Positions 32,281 through 41,633 of a stretch of 64,000 nucleotides of DNA are shown piece after piece. The stretch lies in NCBI RefSeq assembly GCF_949769225.1, contig NZ_CATKPB010000009.1; one strand, 5' to 3'. The stretch's first letter is position 1; each line of letters starts with the position of its first letter. Under the pieces are notes generated by a model, which did not search any database, had not been told where the DNA came from, and saw nothing but the letters and a program-made list of their open reading frames with translations. The position numbers and the translations under genes were made by a program. Source of the DNA: Peptoniphilus_A genitalis (GTDB taxonomy: Bacteria > Bacillota > Clostridia > Tissierellales > Peptoniphilaceae).

Positions 32281-33732
32281 TTAATCCCTCACTTCCACCT
32301 TTTGAACCTTGGATTCTAACTTACCATCCTTAAACTTGAGAGAAATAATATCTCCAAGACTTACATCTCTTGCGGACTTAAGACTCTTACCATCTGCTCC
32401 TAAGATTTCAACCTTATTTATCTTTTCAAAGGCTGAATCAAGTCCCAACTTCAAGAGATTTAATCTGTTTCTCTCATTATTTAACCTAAGACTTATGTCG
32501 TAAGTGGCAAAAAACTTTTCAAAAGGCTTAAATTTTCTATGATTGTCATTAACATAGGATTTAAAATAATAATTTAATAGTTTTCTATCAAAATTTAGGC
32601 TCTCAATATCCTTATTAAGACTAGAATTTATATTTACAGAAATATTTTTTAGCCTATAAGAATAATTTTCGATTTCCTTGGACTCCTTGAGCTTAAAATT
32701 CCCCAAATAAAATTTCTTCTCTTGAAGGCCATACTCATGACCCTCAATAATTTTTTTCATGGCAGAATTTAAAAGGGCATGAGCCCTGAGTAGGTCCCTA
32801 GTCCTTTCATTAATCTTATAGACTTGATTTTTTATAGATATATTTTTGTATAAGCTTAGCAGTCTTAGGCGATTGTAATCAAGTCTTCTATCCATGAGAT
32901 TATTAAGCTGAGACTTCTTCTTTTCAAGTTCAGAAATGATTTCATCTTCACTAAGGGTCACAAGCTCTGCCGCATTAGTTGGTGTTGCCGCCCTCATATC
33001 TGCCACAAAGTCACAAATTGTGTAGTCCACCTCATGACCCACAGCAGAAATCACTGGGATTTTTGAGGCAAAAATTTCCCTTGCAAGACTCTCGTCATTA
33101 AAGGCGAAGAGGTCCTCAAAGCTTCCTCCACCTCTAGCAATTATTATGGTGTCAACTGGCTCTTCCTCGTTAAAATACTTCACACCAGCAATCAAAGACT
33201 CTGCAGCATAGGCTCCCTGAACAAGACTTGGATAAACTAAAATGTCACAAGTCTTATTTCTCTTCCTAAAAATATTTATAACATCCTTTATAGCTGCACC
33301 GCTTGTTGATGTAATAAGTCCAATCCTTGATGGATACTTCTTCAGGTTCTTCTTGTGTCTTGGGTCAAAAAGCCCTTCCTTTGTGAGCTTTTCCTTTAAG
33401 TCAAGGTACTCCTGATAGAGGTTTCCCTTGCCATCAAGGTCCATTTGGCTAATATATAAAAAAACTCTGCCACTCCTTTCATAGTAAGTGACAGTTCCCT
33501 TTGCCATAACCTTGGCGCCATCGAATAAATTAATTTTTATATCCTCTTGGCTAGCCATGGCATCAATGCGGGCAAACTTATCCTTGAGAGAAAAATAAAT
33601 ATTTCCATTCTTGTGAAAATTTAAATTTGTAATCTCTCCAGTGATGTTAATATCCTTTAGGATATAGTCCATAGAAATTAGCTTTTTGATGTAATTATTC
33701 AGTTCACTTACATTAAAAGCAGACTTTGCCAA
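32281..33732 (-). CDS. xseA: Exodeoxyribonuclease VII large subunit XseA
   Basis: This 483-residue protein has an N-terminal OB fold (LNNYIKKLISMDYILKDINI, GEITNLNFHKNGNIYFSLKD), then the catalytic domain with PSRIGLITSTSGAAIKDVIN, IIIARGGGSFEDLFAFNDE, and ISAVGHEVDYTICDFVADMR followed by AATPTNAAE. A long coiled region and the XseB-binding C-terminus follow. It ends immediately before xseB and starts one base after nusB. Confidence 0.95.
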   Translation of the reverse strand: MAKSAFNVSELNNYIKKLISMDYILKDINITGEITNLNFHKNGNIYFSLKDKFARIDAMASQEDIKINLFDGAKVMAKGTVTYYERSGRVFLYISQMDLDGKGNLYQEYLDLKEKLTKEGLFDPRHKKNLKKYPSRIGLITSTSGAAIKDVINIFRKRNKTCDILVYPSLVQGAYAAESLIAGVKYFNEEEPVDTIIIARGGGSFEDLFAFNDESLAREIFASKIPVISAVGHEVDYTICDFVADMRAATPTNAAELVTLSEDEIISELEKKKSQLNNLMDRRLDYNRLRLLSLYKNISIKNQVYKINERTRDLLRAHALLNSAMKKIIEGHEYGLQEKKFYLGNFKLKESKEIENYSYRLKNISVNINSSLNKDIESLNFDRKLLNYYFKSYVNDNHRKFKPFEKFFATYDISLRLNNERNRLNLLKLGLDSAFEKINKVEILGADGKSLKSARDVSLGDIISLKFKDGKLESKVQKVEVRD

Positions 33733-33733
33733 A

Positions 33734-34132
33734 TTAAAAACTCCTGTAAATTGTTCCCAAAATTCCGTTTATAAATTTAGGTGCTTCGTCAGAACTATAA
33801 AGTCTTGCAATCTCAACAGCTTCATTAATAGAAACCTCTTCTGGAATATCATCCTTGTAGAGAAATTCGTAGACAGCAATCCTAAGGATTTGCCTGTCAA
33901 CCTTGGCAAGTCTTGCCATAGTCCAACCCTTTAAATTCTTCTCTATTGTCTCATCAACTAGATCAAGCTTGTCCAAAATGTCTGGCACAGTCCTCTTGAT
34001 ATAGTCAACTTCGTCCCCTTGGAATTCATGATTTTCCATAAAAAGATCTAGCTTGTCAGTGGAAAAATCATCATTTACGTCCATGGAGAAGAGGGCCTGC
34101 ATGGCCCCTATTCTTGCTCTCTTCCTACTCAT
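33734..34132 (-). CDS. nusB: Transcription antitermination factor NusB
   Basis: This 132-residue all-helical protein begins MSRKRARIGAMQALFSMDVN and ends with DIPEEVSINEAVEIARLYSS and KFINGILGTIYR. NusB binds boxA RNA with ribosomal protein S10 in rRNA antitermination. It overlaps the Asp23 gene by four bases (ATGA). Confidence 0.95.
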   Translation of the reverse strand: MSRKRARIGAMQALFSMDVNDDFSTDKLDLFMENHEFQGDEVDYIKRTVPDILDKLDLVDETIEKNLKGWTMARLAKVDRQILRIAVYEFLYKDDIPEEVSINEAVEIARLYSSDEAPKFINGILGTIYRSF

Positions 34133-34515
34133 TTGACAACAGTCTTTTCAGAATTTTTTACAGCAATGCCGGAGATGTGAACATTCACTTCTACAACATC
34201 AAAGTCTGTCATATTTTCAATAGCTTCTTTAACTTCTTCTTGCACCTTTTCAGATACTTCAACAATTTTTATTCCATATTCAATAGTAATATATACATCT
34301 ACAATAGTTTCTCTCTCGCCAATATTAACTCTGACGCCCCTATTGAAATTTTTTGTATTTAAAATGTCAGTAACTTGAGACTTGAAGTTAGACCCAACCT
34401 TAACAACGCCGTCAACACTTTCAGCTGCAACTGATGCAACTGTAGCGATAACATCTTCAGAAATCTTAACTTTACCTTCTGCCTCATTACCATTAACAAG
34501 ATATTTATTATCCAC
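34129..34515 (-). CDS. Asp23/Gls24 family protein
   Basis: This 128-residue protein starts GKVKISEDVIATVASVAAES with VDGVVKV and the GxRVxxGE segment, and has the alternating acidic helix KVQEEVKEAIENMTDFDVVEV. The family is linked to envelope stress and membrane-proximal complexes in Firmicutes; the YqhY members sit next to nusB exactly as here, and their role is still poorly defined. It is the first gene after a strong promoter (34571-34543). Confidence 0.9.
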   Translation of the reverse strand: MDNKYLVNGNEAEGKVKISEDVIATVASVAAESVDGVVKVGSNFKSQVTDILNTKNFNRGVRVNIGERETIVDVYITIEYGIKIVEVSEKVQEEVKEAIENMTDFDVVEVNVHISGIAVKNSEKTVVK

Positions 34516-34542
34516 TATTACACCTCCAAATTAACTAAAATA

Positions 34543-34571
34543 ATTATACCAAATACTTCTCATATTATCAA
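34543..34571 (-). promoter_or_regulatory. Strong promoter of the Asp23-nusB-xseAB-ispA-tlyA-recN operon
   Basis: -35 TTGATA (34571-34566), 17-base spacer ending in GG, perfect -10 TATAAT (34548-34543). Predicted start near 34536, followed by a GGAGGTG ribosome site. Confidence 0.85.
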
Positions 34572-34821
34572 TTTATTGCACTTTGCATGACTTTTTTAAT
34601 AAGATTTTTAAAAGTATAATTTCTTGTGAATAGAAAATTAATTTATTACGACTTAATAGAAAATCCTAGCTCTTTGAGAAAGGATTAAGCCATAGATCTT
34701 TATGACTTAGTAAAAATTTATAAAGTCGTGAAAGCTTATGAAGTTGTAAGAAAATATCAAGTCTTAAATCTTTATAAAGTTATGAATTTCTATAAAGTAA
34801 TTAAACTCTACAAGCTAATAA
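34572..34821. repeat. AT-rich spacer with degenerate repeats
   Basis: No gene is visible. The spacer is made of reiterated words: AAAATTTATAAAGTCGTGAA, CTTATGAAGTTGTAAG and CTTTATAAAGTTATGAA, about 25-30 bases apart. Similar words occur at 11808-11951 and 62510-62770. Confidence 0.5.
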
Positions 34822-34845
34822 AAATAAAAAAAAGCCCGAGGACTT
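34822..34845 (-). terminator. Weak terminator at the truA end
   Basis: AAGTC and GGCTT pair around CTCG, followed by T8; the hairpin begins at the truA stop. The stem is short, so strength is uncertain. Confidence 0.5.
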
Positions 34846-35578
34846 AATACTTGACATCTAACAAGTATAGTCCGCAGGCAGGTGCTGTTGGTCCAGCGGC
34901 CTTGCGAGATTTTTTCTCCAAGGCTTCCTTCATATATTCTATTTCTCTCTGGCCCCGTCCTATCTCAAGGACAGTTCCAGTTACAATTCTTATCATGTTT
35001 TTTAAAAAGCTCTTTGCCACAAAGTCAAAATACAAAAAGTCTCCATCTTCAATAACATCAATTCTCTCAATACTTCTTATAGAGTCCTTGACTATGGCGC
35101 CTCTCCCCATAAAGGAATTAAAGTCGTGCTCTCCTATTAAAGATGCAAGGGCCTCCCTCATTCTAGCTGGGTCAACATCATAGGGATATTCGTAGGCACG
35201 GTTGCGCAAGAGGGCATGCCTGTATCTTGATCTGTGAACCACATAGCGATACTTTTTTAACTTTGCATCGAATCTTGCGTGAAAATCATCAGGCACATAC
35301 TTGGCATCGACAACTGATACATCTTCAGGCAAGTTAAAATTTAAAACCTTGGGAAGATTTCCAATGTCAATTGTGGTGTCGGAATAAAAATTTGCATATT
35401 GACCCTCAGCGTGAACTCCCTTGTCGGTTCTCCCTGCATAAAAAATTTTCACAGGATGCTTGACAGTTTTTTCTATACCTAGATTTAGTTCTCCTTCCAC
35501 AGTCCTCTCATCTGGTTGCAGTTGAAAGCCGTGAAAGTTGGTCCCGTCGTAATTTATTTTTATTAAAATATTTTTCAT
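34844..35578 (-). CDS. truA: tRNA pseudouridine(38-40) synthase TruA
   Basis: This 244-residue enzyme has INYDGTNFHGFQLQPDERTV at the start, the catalytic AGRTDKGVHAEGQYANFY with the essential Asp, YRYVVHRSRYRHALLRNRAY and the C-terminal KSFLKNMIRIVTGTVLEIGR. It follows ecfT with a four-base overlap; truA behind the ECF transporter genes is a widely conserved Firmicute order. Confidence 0.95.
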   Translation of the reverse strand: MKNILIKINYDGTNFHGFQLQPDERTVEGELNLGIEKTVKHPVKIFYAGRTDKGVHAEGQYANFYSDTTIDIGNLPKVLNFNLPEDVSVVDAKYVPDDFHARFDAKLKKYRYVVHRSRYRHALLRNRAYEYPYDVDPARMREALASLIGEHDFNSFMGRGAIVKDSIRSIERIDVIEDGDFLYFDFVAKSFLKNMIRIVTGTVLEIGRGQREIEYMKEALEKKSRKAAGPTAPACGLYLLDVKY

Positions 35579-36372
35579 AGTTTAGAAACCACAACAATTA
35601 TTCCAAAGAAGATTAGGTTGCCGAGGAAAATTAGGACATCCTTCCCCACAATCTTCGAAGCATTCATCTTAGTCCTGCCATCTCCACCCCTGTAGCATCT
35701 TGCTTCCATGGCAGTGGCGAGCTCTTCCGCCCTCCTAAAGGAGTTAATAAAAAGTGGTACAAGAAGTGGAACTAAATTCTTTGCACGTTTTATAATATTT
35801 CCCGATTCAAAGTCTGCCCCTCTTGCCATTTGAGCCTTCATAATCTTGTCAGTCTCTTCTATAAGGGTTGGGATAAACCTAAGGGCAATTGTCATCATCA
35901 TAGCGATCTCGTGACTTGGCACTCCAATCTTCCTAAAGGGCCTCAAAAGTGATTCAATCCCATCAGTTAATTCAATTGGAGAAGTTGTGTAAGTTAATAA
36001 ACTTGTTCCAAGAACTAAGAGGACAAGTCTAATACCCATGAAGACTGCAAGGTCCATTCCCTCTTGAGAGATTTTTAAAAATTTAAAAGTGTAAATTGGA
36101 TCTCCTGGTGTGAAAAACAAATTAATTATAAAAGTAACAAGGATAATCCACTTAAGTGGCTTTAAACCCTTTAGGACCATGCCAAGGGGTAGCTTGGCAT
36201 TTATTATTATAAGGAGCAAGTATAAAACTACTGGCACATACATGAAAACTGATTTTATAAAAAATAGTGAACATATAAATAAAATCATTGTTATCATTTT
36301 TAATTTTGGATCATACTTGTGGACGGCACTTTCGCCAGGAAAATATTGGCCAATTGTTATATCTTTAAACAT
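35575..36372 (-). CDS. ecfT: ECF transporter transmembrane protein EcfT
   Basis: This 265-residue membrane protein has about five to six hydrophobic segments. The family signature Ala-Arg-Gly appears twice: QMARGADFESG and AMEARCYRGGDGRTKMN, the coupling helices that touch EcfA1 and EcfA2. The ATG at 36372 (MFKDITIGQYF) has AGAGGTG about eight bases upstream; an upstream in-frame GTG at 36381 is weaker. EcfT with EcfA1A2 is the shared energising module for vitamin or metal S-components encoded elsewhere. Confidence 0.93.
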   Translation of the reverse strand: MFKDITIGQYFPGESAVHKYDPKLKMITMILFICSLFFIKSVFMYVPVVLYLLLIIINAKLPLGMVLKGLKPLKWIILVTFIINLFFTPGDPIYTFKFLKISQEGMDLAVFMGIRLVLLVLGTSLLTYTTSPIELTDGIESLLRPFRKIGVPSHEIAMMMTIALRFIPTLIEETDKIMKAQMARGADFESGNIIKRAKNLVPLLVPLFINSFRRAEELATAMEARCYRGGDGRTKMNASKIVGKDVLIFLGNLIFFGIIVVVSKL

Positions 36373-37231
36373 TAGAAGCACCTCTCAAATATTTTTTTAG
36401 AGACTCCTTGGCCTCTTCCACAGTGATAGCATCCTCGTTGATGTCAAGACCCTTCTTCTTTAAAGTCCTCATTAGAGATGTGATTTGTGGGATGCCAAGT
36501 CCAACTCCAAGAAGCTTGTCTTCATTTCTAAAGATTTCCCTCGGATCTCCATCTAAAAAGACCTTGCCCTTGTCGAAGACAATAATTCTCTCAGCAATTT
36601 TTGCCACGTCCTCCATGGAGTGGGAAACTAAAATTACTGTGATCTTCCTATTTTCATGAATACTTTTTATTTCACTTAAGATTTCGTCACGACCTCTTGG
36701 GTCAAGACCTGCTGTTGGCTCATCTAATATTAAAACCTTGGGCTCCATAGCAAGGACGCCTGCTATGGCTACCCTTCTCTTGAGTCCACCAGAAAGTTCA
36801 AAGGGTGACTTGTCCTTATAAGTTTCGTAATCGAGACCAACGGACTCCATAGAAGCTCTGACTCTTTCTTGGACTTCTTCTTCACTTATGTCTAAGTTTC
36901 TTGGTCCAAAGGCAATGTCTCTTTCAATGGTTTCTTCAAAAAGTTGATACTCTGGATATTGAAATACTAGGCCGACTTTTTTTCTCAAGTCAGTTAAGTT
37001 TGATCCCGACTTATCCACCCTAGTTCCATCAATAATTATTTCACCTGATGATGGCTTAAGGAGTCCATTAAGGTGTTGGATGAAAGTTGACTTGCCTGAT
37101 CCTGTGTGACCAATGAGACCAATAAATTCATTTTCTTCAATTTTTAGGCTTATGTCATCCACAGCCTTTTTCTCAAAGGGAAGTCCTGGACTATAGATAT
37201 GCATTAAGTTGTTAATTTCTATTAGTGACAT
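36365..37231 (-). CDS. ecfA2: ECF transporter ATP-binding subunit EcfA2
   Basis: This 288-residue ABC ATPase has Walker A GHTGSGKSTFIQHLNGLL, the Q-loop LVFQYPEYQLFE, signature LSGGLKRRVAIAGVLAMEPK and Walker B VLILDEPTAGLDP, with H-loop SHSMEDVAKI. It overlaps ecfT by eight bases and ecfA1 by ten. The C-terminal extension with QITSLMRTLKKKGLDI is typical of EcfA proteins. Confidence 0.95.
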   Translation of the reverse strand: MSLIEINNLMHIYSPGLPFEKKAVDDISLKIEENEFIGLIGHTGSGKSTFIQHLNGLLKPSSGEIIIDGTRVDKSGSNLTDLRKKVGLVFQYPEYQLFEETIERDIAFGPRNLDISEEEVQERVRASMESVGLDYETYKDKSPFELSGGLKRRVAIAGVLAMEPKVLILDEPTAGLDPRGRDEILSEIKSIHENRKITVILVSHSMEDVAKIAERIIVFDKGKVFLDGDPREIFRNEDKLLGVGLGIPQITSLMRTLKKKGLDINEDAITVEEAKESLKKYLRGASNV

Positions 37232-38046
37232 ATTTCCTTCACCATTTCTTCTATATTTAAAACTTCCGTAGAAATTTCTAGTCCATCTTTCTTGAGTTCA
37301 TAGGCAAGCTCTGTTACTTGGGGAACATCTAGACCCAGTCCCTTAATCTTATCAACTTGCGAAAAGACTTCTCTTGGTCTTCCACTTAGGACCATCTTCC
37401 CATCTTCCATTACAACAACCCTGTCGCTTATGGCAGCCTCTTCCATGTAGTGGGTTATTAAAATAATTGTCTTTCCTTCTTCCTTGTTAAGCTTAATAAG
37501 GGTGTCGATTACTTCCCTCCTGCCGCTTGGGTCAAGCATGGCAGTTGGCTCATCAAGAATTATATACTTAGGCGACATGGCAAGGATGCCAGCTATGGCT
37601 ACCCTTTGCTTTTGTCCACCAGAAAGAAGGTGGGGAGCATTTTTTTTGTAATCTGCCATCCCAACATCTTCTAAGGCTCTATCAACTCTTCTTCTTATTT
37701 CACTGGGCTCAACGCCCATGTTTTCTGGTCCAAAGGCAACTTCATCTTCGACAATTGTCGCAACTAATTGGTTGTCGGGATTTTGAAAAACCATGCCTGC
37801 AGTCCTTCTTATGTCCCAGATTTCTTCCTCGCTCTTGGTGTTCATTCCATCAACAAGGACGTCGCCCTGGCCTGGCAAGAGGAGACCATTTATTAACTTG
37901 GCAAGGGTAGACTTGCCAGACCCATTGTGACCTAGCAAGGCAACAAACTCGCCTTCTTTTATTTCTAAATTTATATCTTTTAAAATCTGAATTGCATTTT
38001 CATCTTCGTAGTCGTACTTAAAAGACAAATTTTTTATACTAATCAT
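37222..38046 (-). CDS. ecfA1: ECF transporter ATP-binding subunit EcfA1
   Basis: This 274-residue ABC ATPase has Walker A GHNGSGKSTLAKLINGLL, Q-loop MVFQNPDNQLVATIVEDEVA, signature LLSGGQKQRVAIAGILAMSP and Walker B IILDEPTAMLDPSG. As the first gene of the ecfA1-ecfA2-ecfT-truA unit it probably follows a promoter with -10 TATAAT at 38074-38069 (-35 not convincing). The pair EcfA1/EcfA2 forms the asymmetric heterodimer. Confidence 0.95.
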   Translation of the reverse strand: MISIKNLSFKYDYEDENAIQILKDINLEIKEGEFVALLGHNGSGKSTLAKLINGLLLPGQGDVLVDGMNTKSEEEIWDIRRTAGMVFQNPDNQLVATIVEDEVAFGPENMGVEPSEIRRRVDRALEDVGMADYKKNAPHLLSGGQKQRVAIAGILAMSPKYIILDEPTAMLDPSGRREVIDTLIKLNKEEGKTIILITHYMEEAAISDRVVVMEDGKMVLSGRPREVFSQVDKIKGLGLDVPQVTELAYELKKDGLEISTEVLNIEEMVKEICH

Positions 38047-38103
38047 ATTATCACCTTTATGTTAACCTATTATAAAGGATAACTTAACAAAAATCTATAT
38101 CAT

Positions 38104-38724
38104 TTATTGAGATACATAGAGGTTATCTCTAAGGCAAAATCTCAATGGAAGCTTTGCATCTTCTCCTGCGTAATCAATTCCAATTCTCTTCGTAATGACA
38201 AGGTCCTTTTCAGGAACATCTTCTCCCTCTCCTATGTAGAGATAGTCCTCTGACAAAATTTTTCCATTAAGAGACCTGTCGATAGCAAGTCCTTTGGATA
38301 ACTTGCCTGGTCCATTGGTCAAATTTTTTCTTTGATAGTTTGAGAGTTCTTCATAGGACTTGCCAAAGCGATTTTTTGCAATCCCATCTAAGTTGTCAAG
38401 AGGCTCAACTCCACGAATTAATACAGCCTCTGGATGGTCCTCGTCCCTTGTCACAATATTTAAGAGGTCGTACATCCCATAGATCAAGTAAACGTAGATA
38501 TGACCACCAGGAAGATAAAGTGTCTTGTTCCTTTCAGTTATTTTTCCTCCATAGGAGTGACATGCCCTGTCCTCAAGTCCAAGATAGGCCTCAGTCTCAA
38601 CTATTTTTGCACAGAAAAAATTACCAGAAATATTTCTGATAATTTTCTTGCCTATTAAAGATTTTGCAACTTCAACTGTGTCTCTCTTAAAAAAATCACT
38701 CTCTAGAATTTTTCCAGACATCAT
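38104..38724 (-). CDS. DNA-3-methyladenine glycosylase (AAG/MPG family)
   Basis: This 206-residue single-domain enzyme removes alkylated purines. Visible are VETEAYLGLEDRACHSYGGK (catalytic Glu and the ETEAY motif), TERNKTLYLPGGHIYVYLIY, and LTNGPGKLSKGLAI. MPG-family length is about 200. It overlaps the YkvA-like gene upstream by 29 bases. Either ATG at 38724 or 38721 is possible (MMSGK). Confidence 0.93.
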   Translation of the reverse strand: MMSGKILESDFFKRDTVEVAKSLIGKKIIRNISGNFFCAKIVETEAYLGLEDRACHSYGGKITERNKTLYLPGGHIYVYLIYGMYDLLNIVTRDEDHPEAVLIRGVEPLDNLDGIAKNRFGKSYEELSNYQRKNLTNGPGKLSKGLAIDRSLNGKILSEDYLYIGEGEDVPEKDLVITKRIGIDYAGEDAKLPLRFCLRDNLYVSQ

Positions 38725-39076
38725 ACTTTTCCAATTCCTTGTCTAACTTTTTAACTATATAAGTTAGAACGCTTAAGTCGTCAAAGAATCCAAAGAACAA
38801 AACAAAGTCAGGAATTATATCTGCGGGGTTTAAAAGATATAAAAATCCTGCCACAATTAAGATTATGTCTTTCTTTTTTACTCCCCTATAATTACCTTTG
38901 GAATAATCCATAACAAGACCAAGTGCAAGCATGAGCTCACGTGAAATCTTTTTAAATAAATCCACTTTACTTGTAGTGGCTGTAGACTCATGAATCACCC
39001 TATTAAGTCTATCTTTATTCTTAAAAACTTGGTTAGCATAGGGCCATAGCTTTCTCAAAGTTCTATAATAATTCAA
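38696..39076 (-). CDS. YkvA family (DUF1232) protein
   Basis: This 126-residue protein has the DUF1232 core: IILIVAGFLYLLNPADIIPD near residue 70-90 and FFGFFDDLSVLTYIVKKLD. These small proteins are usually membrane-associated and of unknown function. Preceding residues are basic (VKKKDI). It overlaps the glycosylase gene and is probably co-transcribed with it. Confidence 0.88.
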   Translation of the reverse strand: MNYYRTLRKLWPYANQVFKNKDRLNRVIHESTATTSKVDLFKKISRELMLALGLVMDYSKGNYRGVKKKDIILIVAGFLYLLNPADIIPDFVLFFGFFDDLSVLTYIVKKLDKELEKYDVWKNSRE

Positions 39077-39138
39077 ATTTCTCCCCCTAAGTTAAAATTT
39101 GCATTTCCCTTACTTGTTTTCTTTACCCAAAAAGAGAA

Positions 39139-39768
39139 TTATGCATTCATCCAAGAAGAATCCTTTGGATTGTCCCTAAATAATTTTAACTTTTCAATTT
39201 CACTTTCTTTTATATAGTCCATCTCATGTGCAACTTCTATCAACTCATCAAAGTTTGTAAGTGAATGGTGTTTAAAGCCAGCTGCCTTAAAGTTTTCTTC
39301 AGCATTTTTCATATTATAAGTGAAGATACTAACAATGCCAAGAACTTCATAGCCCACTTCTTCAAGGGCCTTTGCAGCTTCAATTGATGAGCCACCAGTT
39401 GAGAATAAGTCTTCTATAACTACAACTTTTGCACCTTCAATCCTTGCACCTTCAATTTTATTTTGCTTGCCATGGTCCTTGTTAGAAGATCTTACAAAGC
39501 CCATAGGAAGACCCATCTTGTCGGCAATAATAGCTGCGTGAGGAATACCTGCTGTTGCAGTCCCCATAATATATTGAACTCCTGGATACTGATTCTTAAT
39601 TAAATCAACTAGACCCTTTTCTACTGTACTTCTATCTTCTGGATAAGAAAGAGTTAGCCTGTTGTCACAGTAGATTGGAGACTTTATGCCAGATGCCCAA
39701 GTGTAAGGATCTTCTGGCGAAAGAGTAACAGCCTTTAATTTTAATAAAATTTTTGCAATTTCTCGCAT
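39139..39768 (-). CDS. pyrE: Orotate phosphoribosyltransferase PyrE
   Basis: This 209-residue enzyme makes OMP from orotate and PRPP. The PRPP-binding loop is VVVIEDLFSTGGSSIEAAKA (DDxxTTGxS-like, here EDLFSTGGS). SGIKSPIYCDNR and RSSNKDHGKQNKIEG match the flexible catalytic loop. It shares one base with pyrF (39768), giving pyrF-pyrE in transcript order. Confidence 0.95.
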   Translation of the reverse strand: MREIAKILLKLKAVTLSPEDPYTWASGIKSPIYCDNRLTLSYPEDRSTVEKGLVDLIKNQYPGVQYIMGTATAGIPHAAIIADKMGLPMGFVRSSNKDHGKQNKIEGARIEGAKVVVIEDLFSTGGSSIEAAKALEEVGYEVLGIVSIFTYNMKNAEENFKAAGFKHHSLTNFDELIEVAHEMDYIKESEIEKLKLFRDNPKDSSWMNA

Positions 39769-40472
39769 TATTTTCCTCCTAAAAAGTCTTTTTTGATTTC
39801 TCTATATTCCTTAAGCGGGTCTTCTGCCTTAGTGATTGGTCTTCCCACAACAATGTAGTCAGAACCAAGCTCTCTTGCCTCACTAGGTGTTACAACCCTC
39901 TTTTGGTCGTCAGTGCCTTTTACCTTCCTAATACCTGGAGTAACTGTTATAAAGTCCTCGCCCAAGTTTTCCTTAATCTTTGGCACTTCAAGGGCAGAAC
40001 AAACAATACCACTTAAGTTAGCTTCCTTGGCAATATTTGCATAGGCAAGAACAACCTCATCAAGGGACTTGTCCTTGTCAATTTGTAGCTCCCTGTGCAT
40101 TACATCTTCATCAGTAGAAGTAAGCATAGTAACACCAAGAGTTATAAGGTCACTCTTTTCTTTTTTCACAATTTCGCTGGCATCACTTAACATCCTTTTG
40201 CCACCAGCAATGTGGTAGTTAATCATATCAACATCAAGAGCAATAAGGGAATTTGTCGCTCCCTTACAAGTGTTTGGAATGTCGTGGATTTTTAAGTCCA
40301 AGAAAATCTTGTGACCAAGCTTCTTTATTTCCCTGATAATACTTGGACCTTCCTTGTAGAAAAGTTCCATCCCAACCTTTACATAGACCTCTTCATCCTT
40401 AAAAACCTTTAAAAAATCAAGAGCCCTTTCTCCACTTGGAAAATCTAGTGCAATAATTACATCCTTTGCCAT
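39768..40472 (-). CDS. pyrF: Orotidine 5'-phosphate decarboxylase PyrF
   Basis: This 234-residue TIM-barrel enzyme yields UMP. Visible are the catalytic IALDFPSGERALDFL, KVGMELFYKEG, and LDLKIHDIPNT with the Asp-x-Lys-x-x-Asp tetrad; the C-terminal phosphate site is GSDYIVVGRPITKAEDP. It overlaps pyrE by one base and lies seven bases after prfB. No PyrR-type attenuator is seen in front. Confidence 0.96.
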   Translation of the reverse strand: MAKDVIIALDFPSGERALDFLKVFKDEEVYVKVGMELFYKEGPSIIREIKKLGHKIFLDLKIHDIPNTCKGATNSLIALDVDMINYHIAGGKRMLSDASEIVKKEKSDLITLGVTMLTSTDEDVMHRELQIDKDKSLDEVVLAYANIAKEANLSGIVCSALEVPKIKENLGEDFITVTPGIRKVKGTDDQKRVVTPSEARELGSDYIVVGRPITKAEDPLKEYREIKKDFLGGK

Positions 40473-40479
40473 ATTAACC

Positions 40480-41595
40480 TCAGCTTTCTCCAGTCGCCTT
40501 ATCTTGCAAGTAGGCGTTAATAAAGATATCTAAATCTCCGTCCATTACCTTTTCCACGTCACCAACATCTACATTGGTCCTGTGGTCCTTGACCATAGTG
40601 TAAGGTTGGAAGACATAAGACCTAATTTGTGAACCCCAAGCAATTTGTGAATAATTACCTTGAAGGTCCTCGATTTTTTCCTTCTTTTCTTCTTCAGCAA
40701 GGGCAACAAGTTTTGCCTTTAACATGTTCATTGCCTTTTCCCTGTTTTGAATCTGGCTACGTTCATTTTGACATTGAACTACAATCCCTGTAGGAATGTG
40801 AGTGATTCTAACAGCTGAGTCAGTAGTGTTAACGTGTTGTCCACCAGCACCAGATGACCTGTAAGTGTCAATCTTTAATTCTTCATCCTTGATTTCAACT
40901 TCTGTATCGTCATCAATTTCTGGGAAGACATCCACAGATGAGAAGGAAGTGTGTCTCCTCTTGTTGGAGTCAAAAGGCGAAATCCTAACAAGTCTGTGAA
41001 CTCCCTTTTCTCCCTTGAGATAACCATAGGCATTGTCTCCAGAAATTTTAAGAGTAACAGACTTAATACCAGCCTCGTCTTCCTTTAAGAGGTCAAGAGT
41101 TTCAACCTTGAAGCCCTTGTTCTCAGCGTATCTAGTGTACATCCTTAGGAGCATGCTAGCCCAGTCTTGGGCCTCAGTTCCACCAGCACCAGCGTGGATG
41201 GAAAGAATTGCATCGTGGGAATCGTACTCTCCATTTAATAAAGTATTTAATTTAAATTCCGCAGTGTCCTTTTCAATCTCATCAACAAGCTCTTGGAAGT
41301 CAGAGTAAGAAGAGTAGTCATCCTCGATTTCCATTAGGGCAATAAGGTCCTCTGCATCTGTAATCAAGTCAATTAACTTGTCGTATTGATCTATCTTTCT
41401 TTGGTATGAATTAGTTTCACGTATAACTTTTTGGGCACTTTCATTGTCGTCCCAAAAACCTGGTTCCATTTGTTTTTTGTTTAGCTCAACAACTTTCTCC
41501 TTAAGAGAATCAATCTCAAGAGATTCACCAAGAGACTTAGTAGTAAGCTTGGAATTTTCCAGGCGCTCCTTATCTAAATAGATATTTTGCTCCAT
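40480..41595 (-). CDS. prfB: Peptide chain release factor 2, without programmed frameshift
   Basis: This 371-residue protein recognises UGA/UAA. The GGQ peptide-release loop is SSGAGGQHVNTTDSAVRITH and the RF2-type SPF motif is RISPFDSNKRRH. An uninterrupted frame from ATG 41595 (AGGAGGATTTTT just before) passes through the region where most bacterial prfB genes carry an in-frame UGA at about codon 25; here LTTKSLGESLEIDSLKEK replaces it without a stop, so UGA-sensing autoregulation appears lost. A single extended -10 (41639-41634) lies upstream. Confidence 0.95.
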   Translation of the reverse strand: MEQNIYLDKERLENSKLTTKSLGESLEIDSLKEKVVELNKKQMEPGFWDDNESAQKVIRETNSYQRKIDQYDKLIDLITDAEDLIALMEIEDDYSSYSDFQELVDEIEKDTAEFKLNTLLNGEYDSHDAILSIHAGAGGTEAQDWASMLLRMYTRYAENKGFKVETLDLLKEDEAGIKSVTLKISGDNAYGYLKGEKGVHRLVRISPFDSNKRRHTSFSSVDVFPEIDDDTEVEIKDEELKIDTYRSSGAGGQHVNTTDSAVRITHIPTGIVVQCQNERSQIQNREKAMNMLKAKLVALAEEEKKEKIEDLQGNYSQIAWGSQIRSYVFQPYTMVKDHRTNVDVGDVEKVMDGDLDIFINAYLQDKATGES

Positions 41596-41633
41596 AAAAA
41601 TCCTCCTTTGTATTGCTTATTTTAGTATAACAC

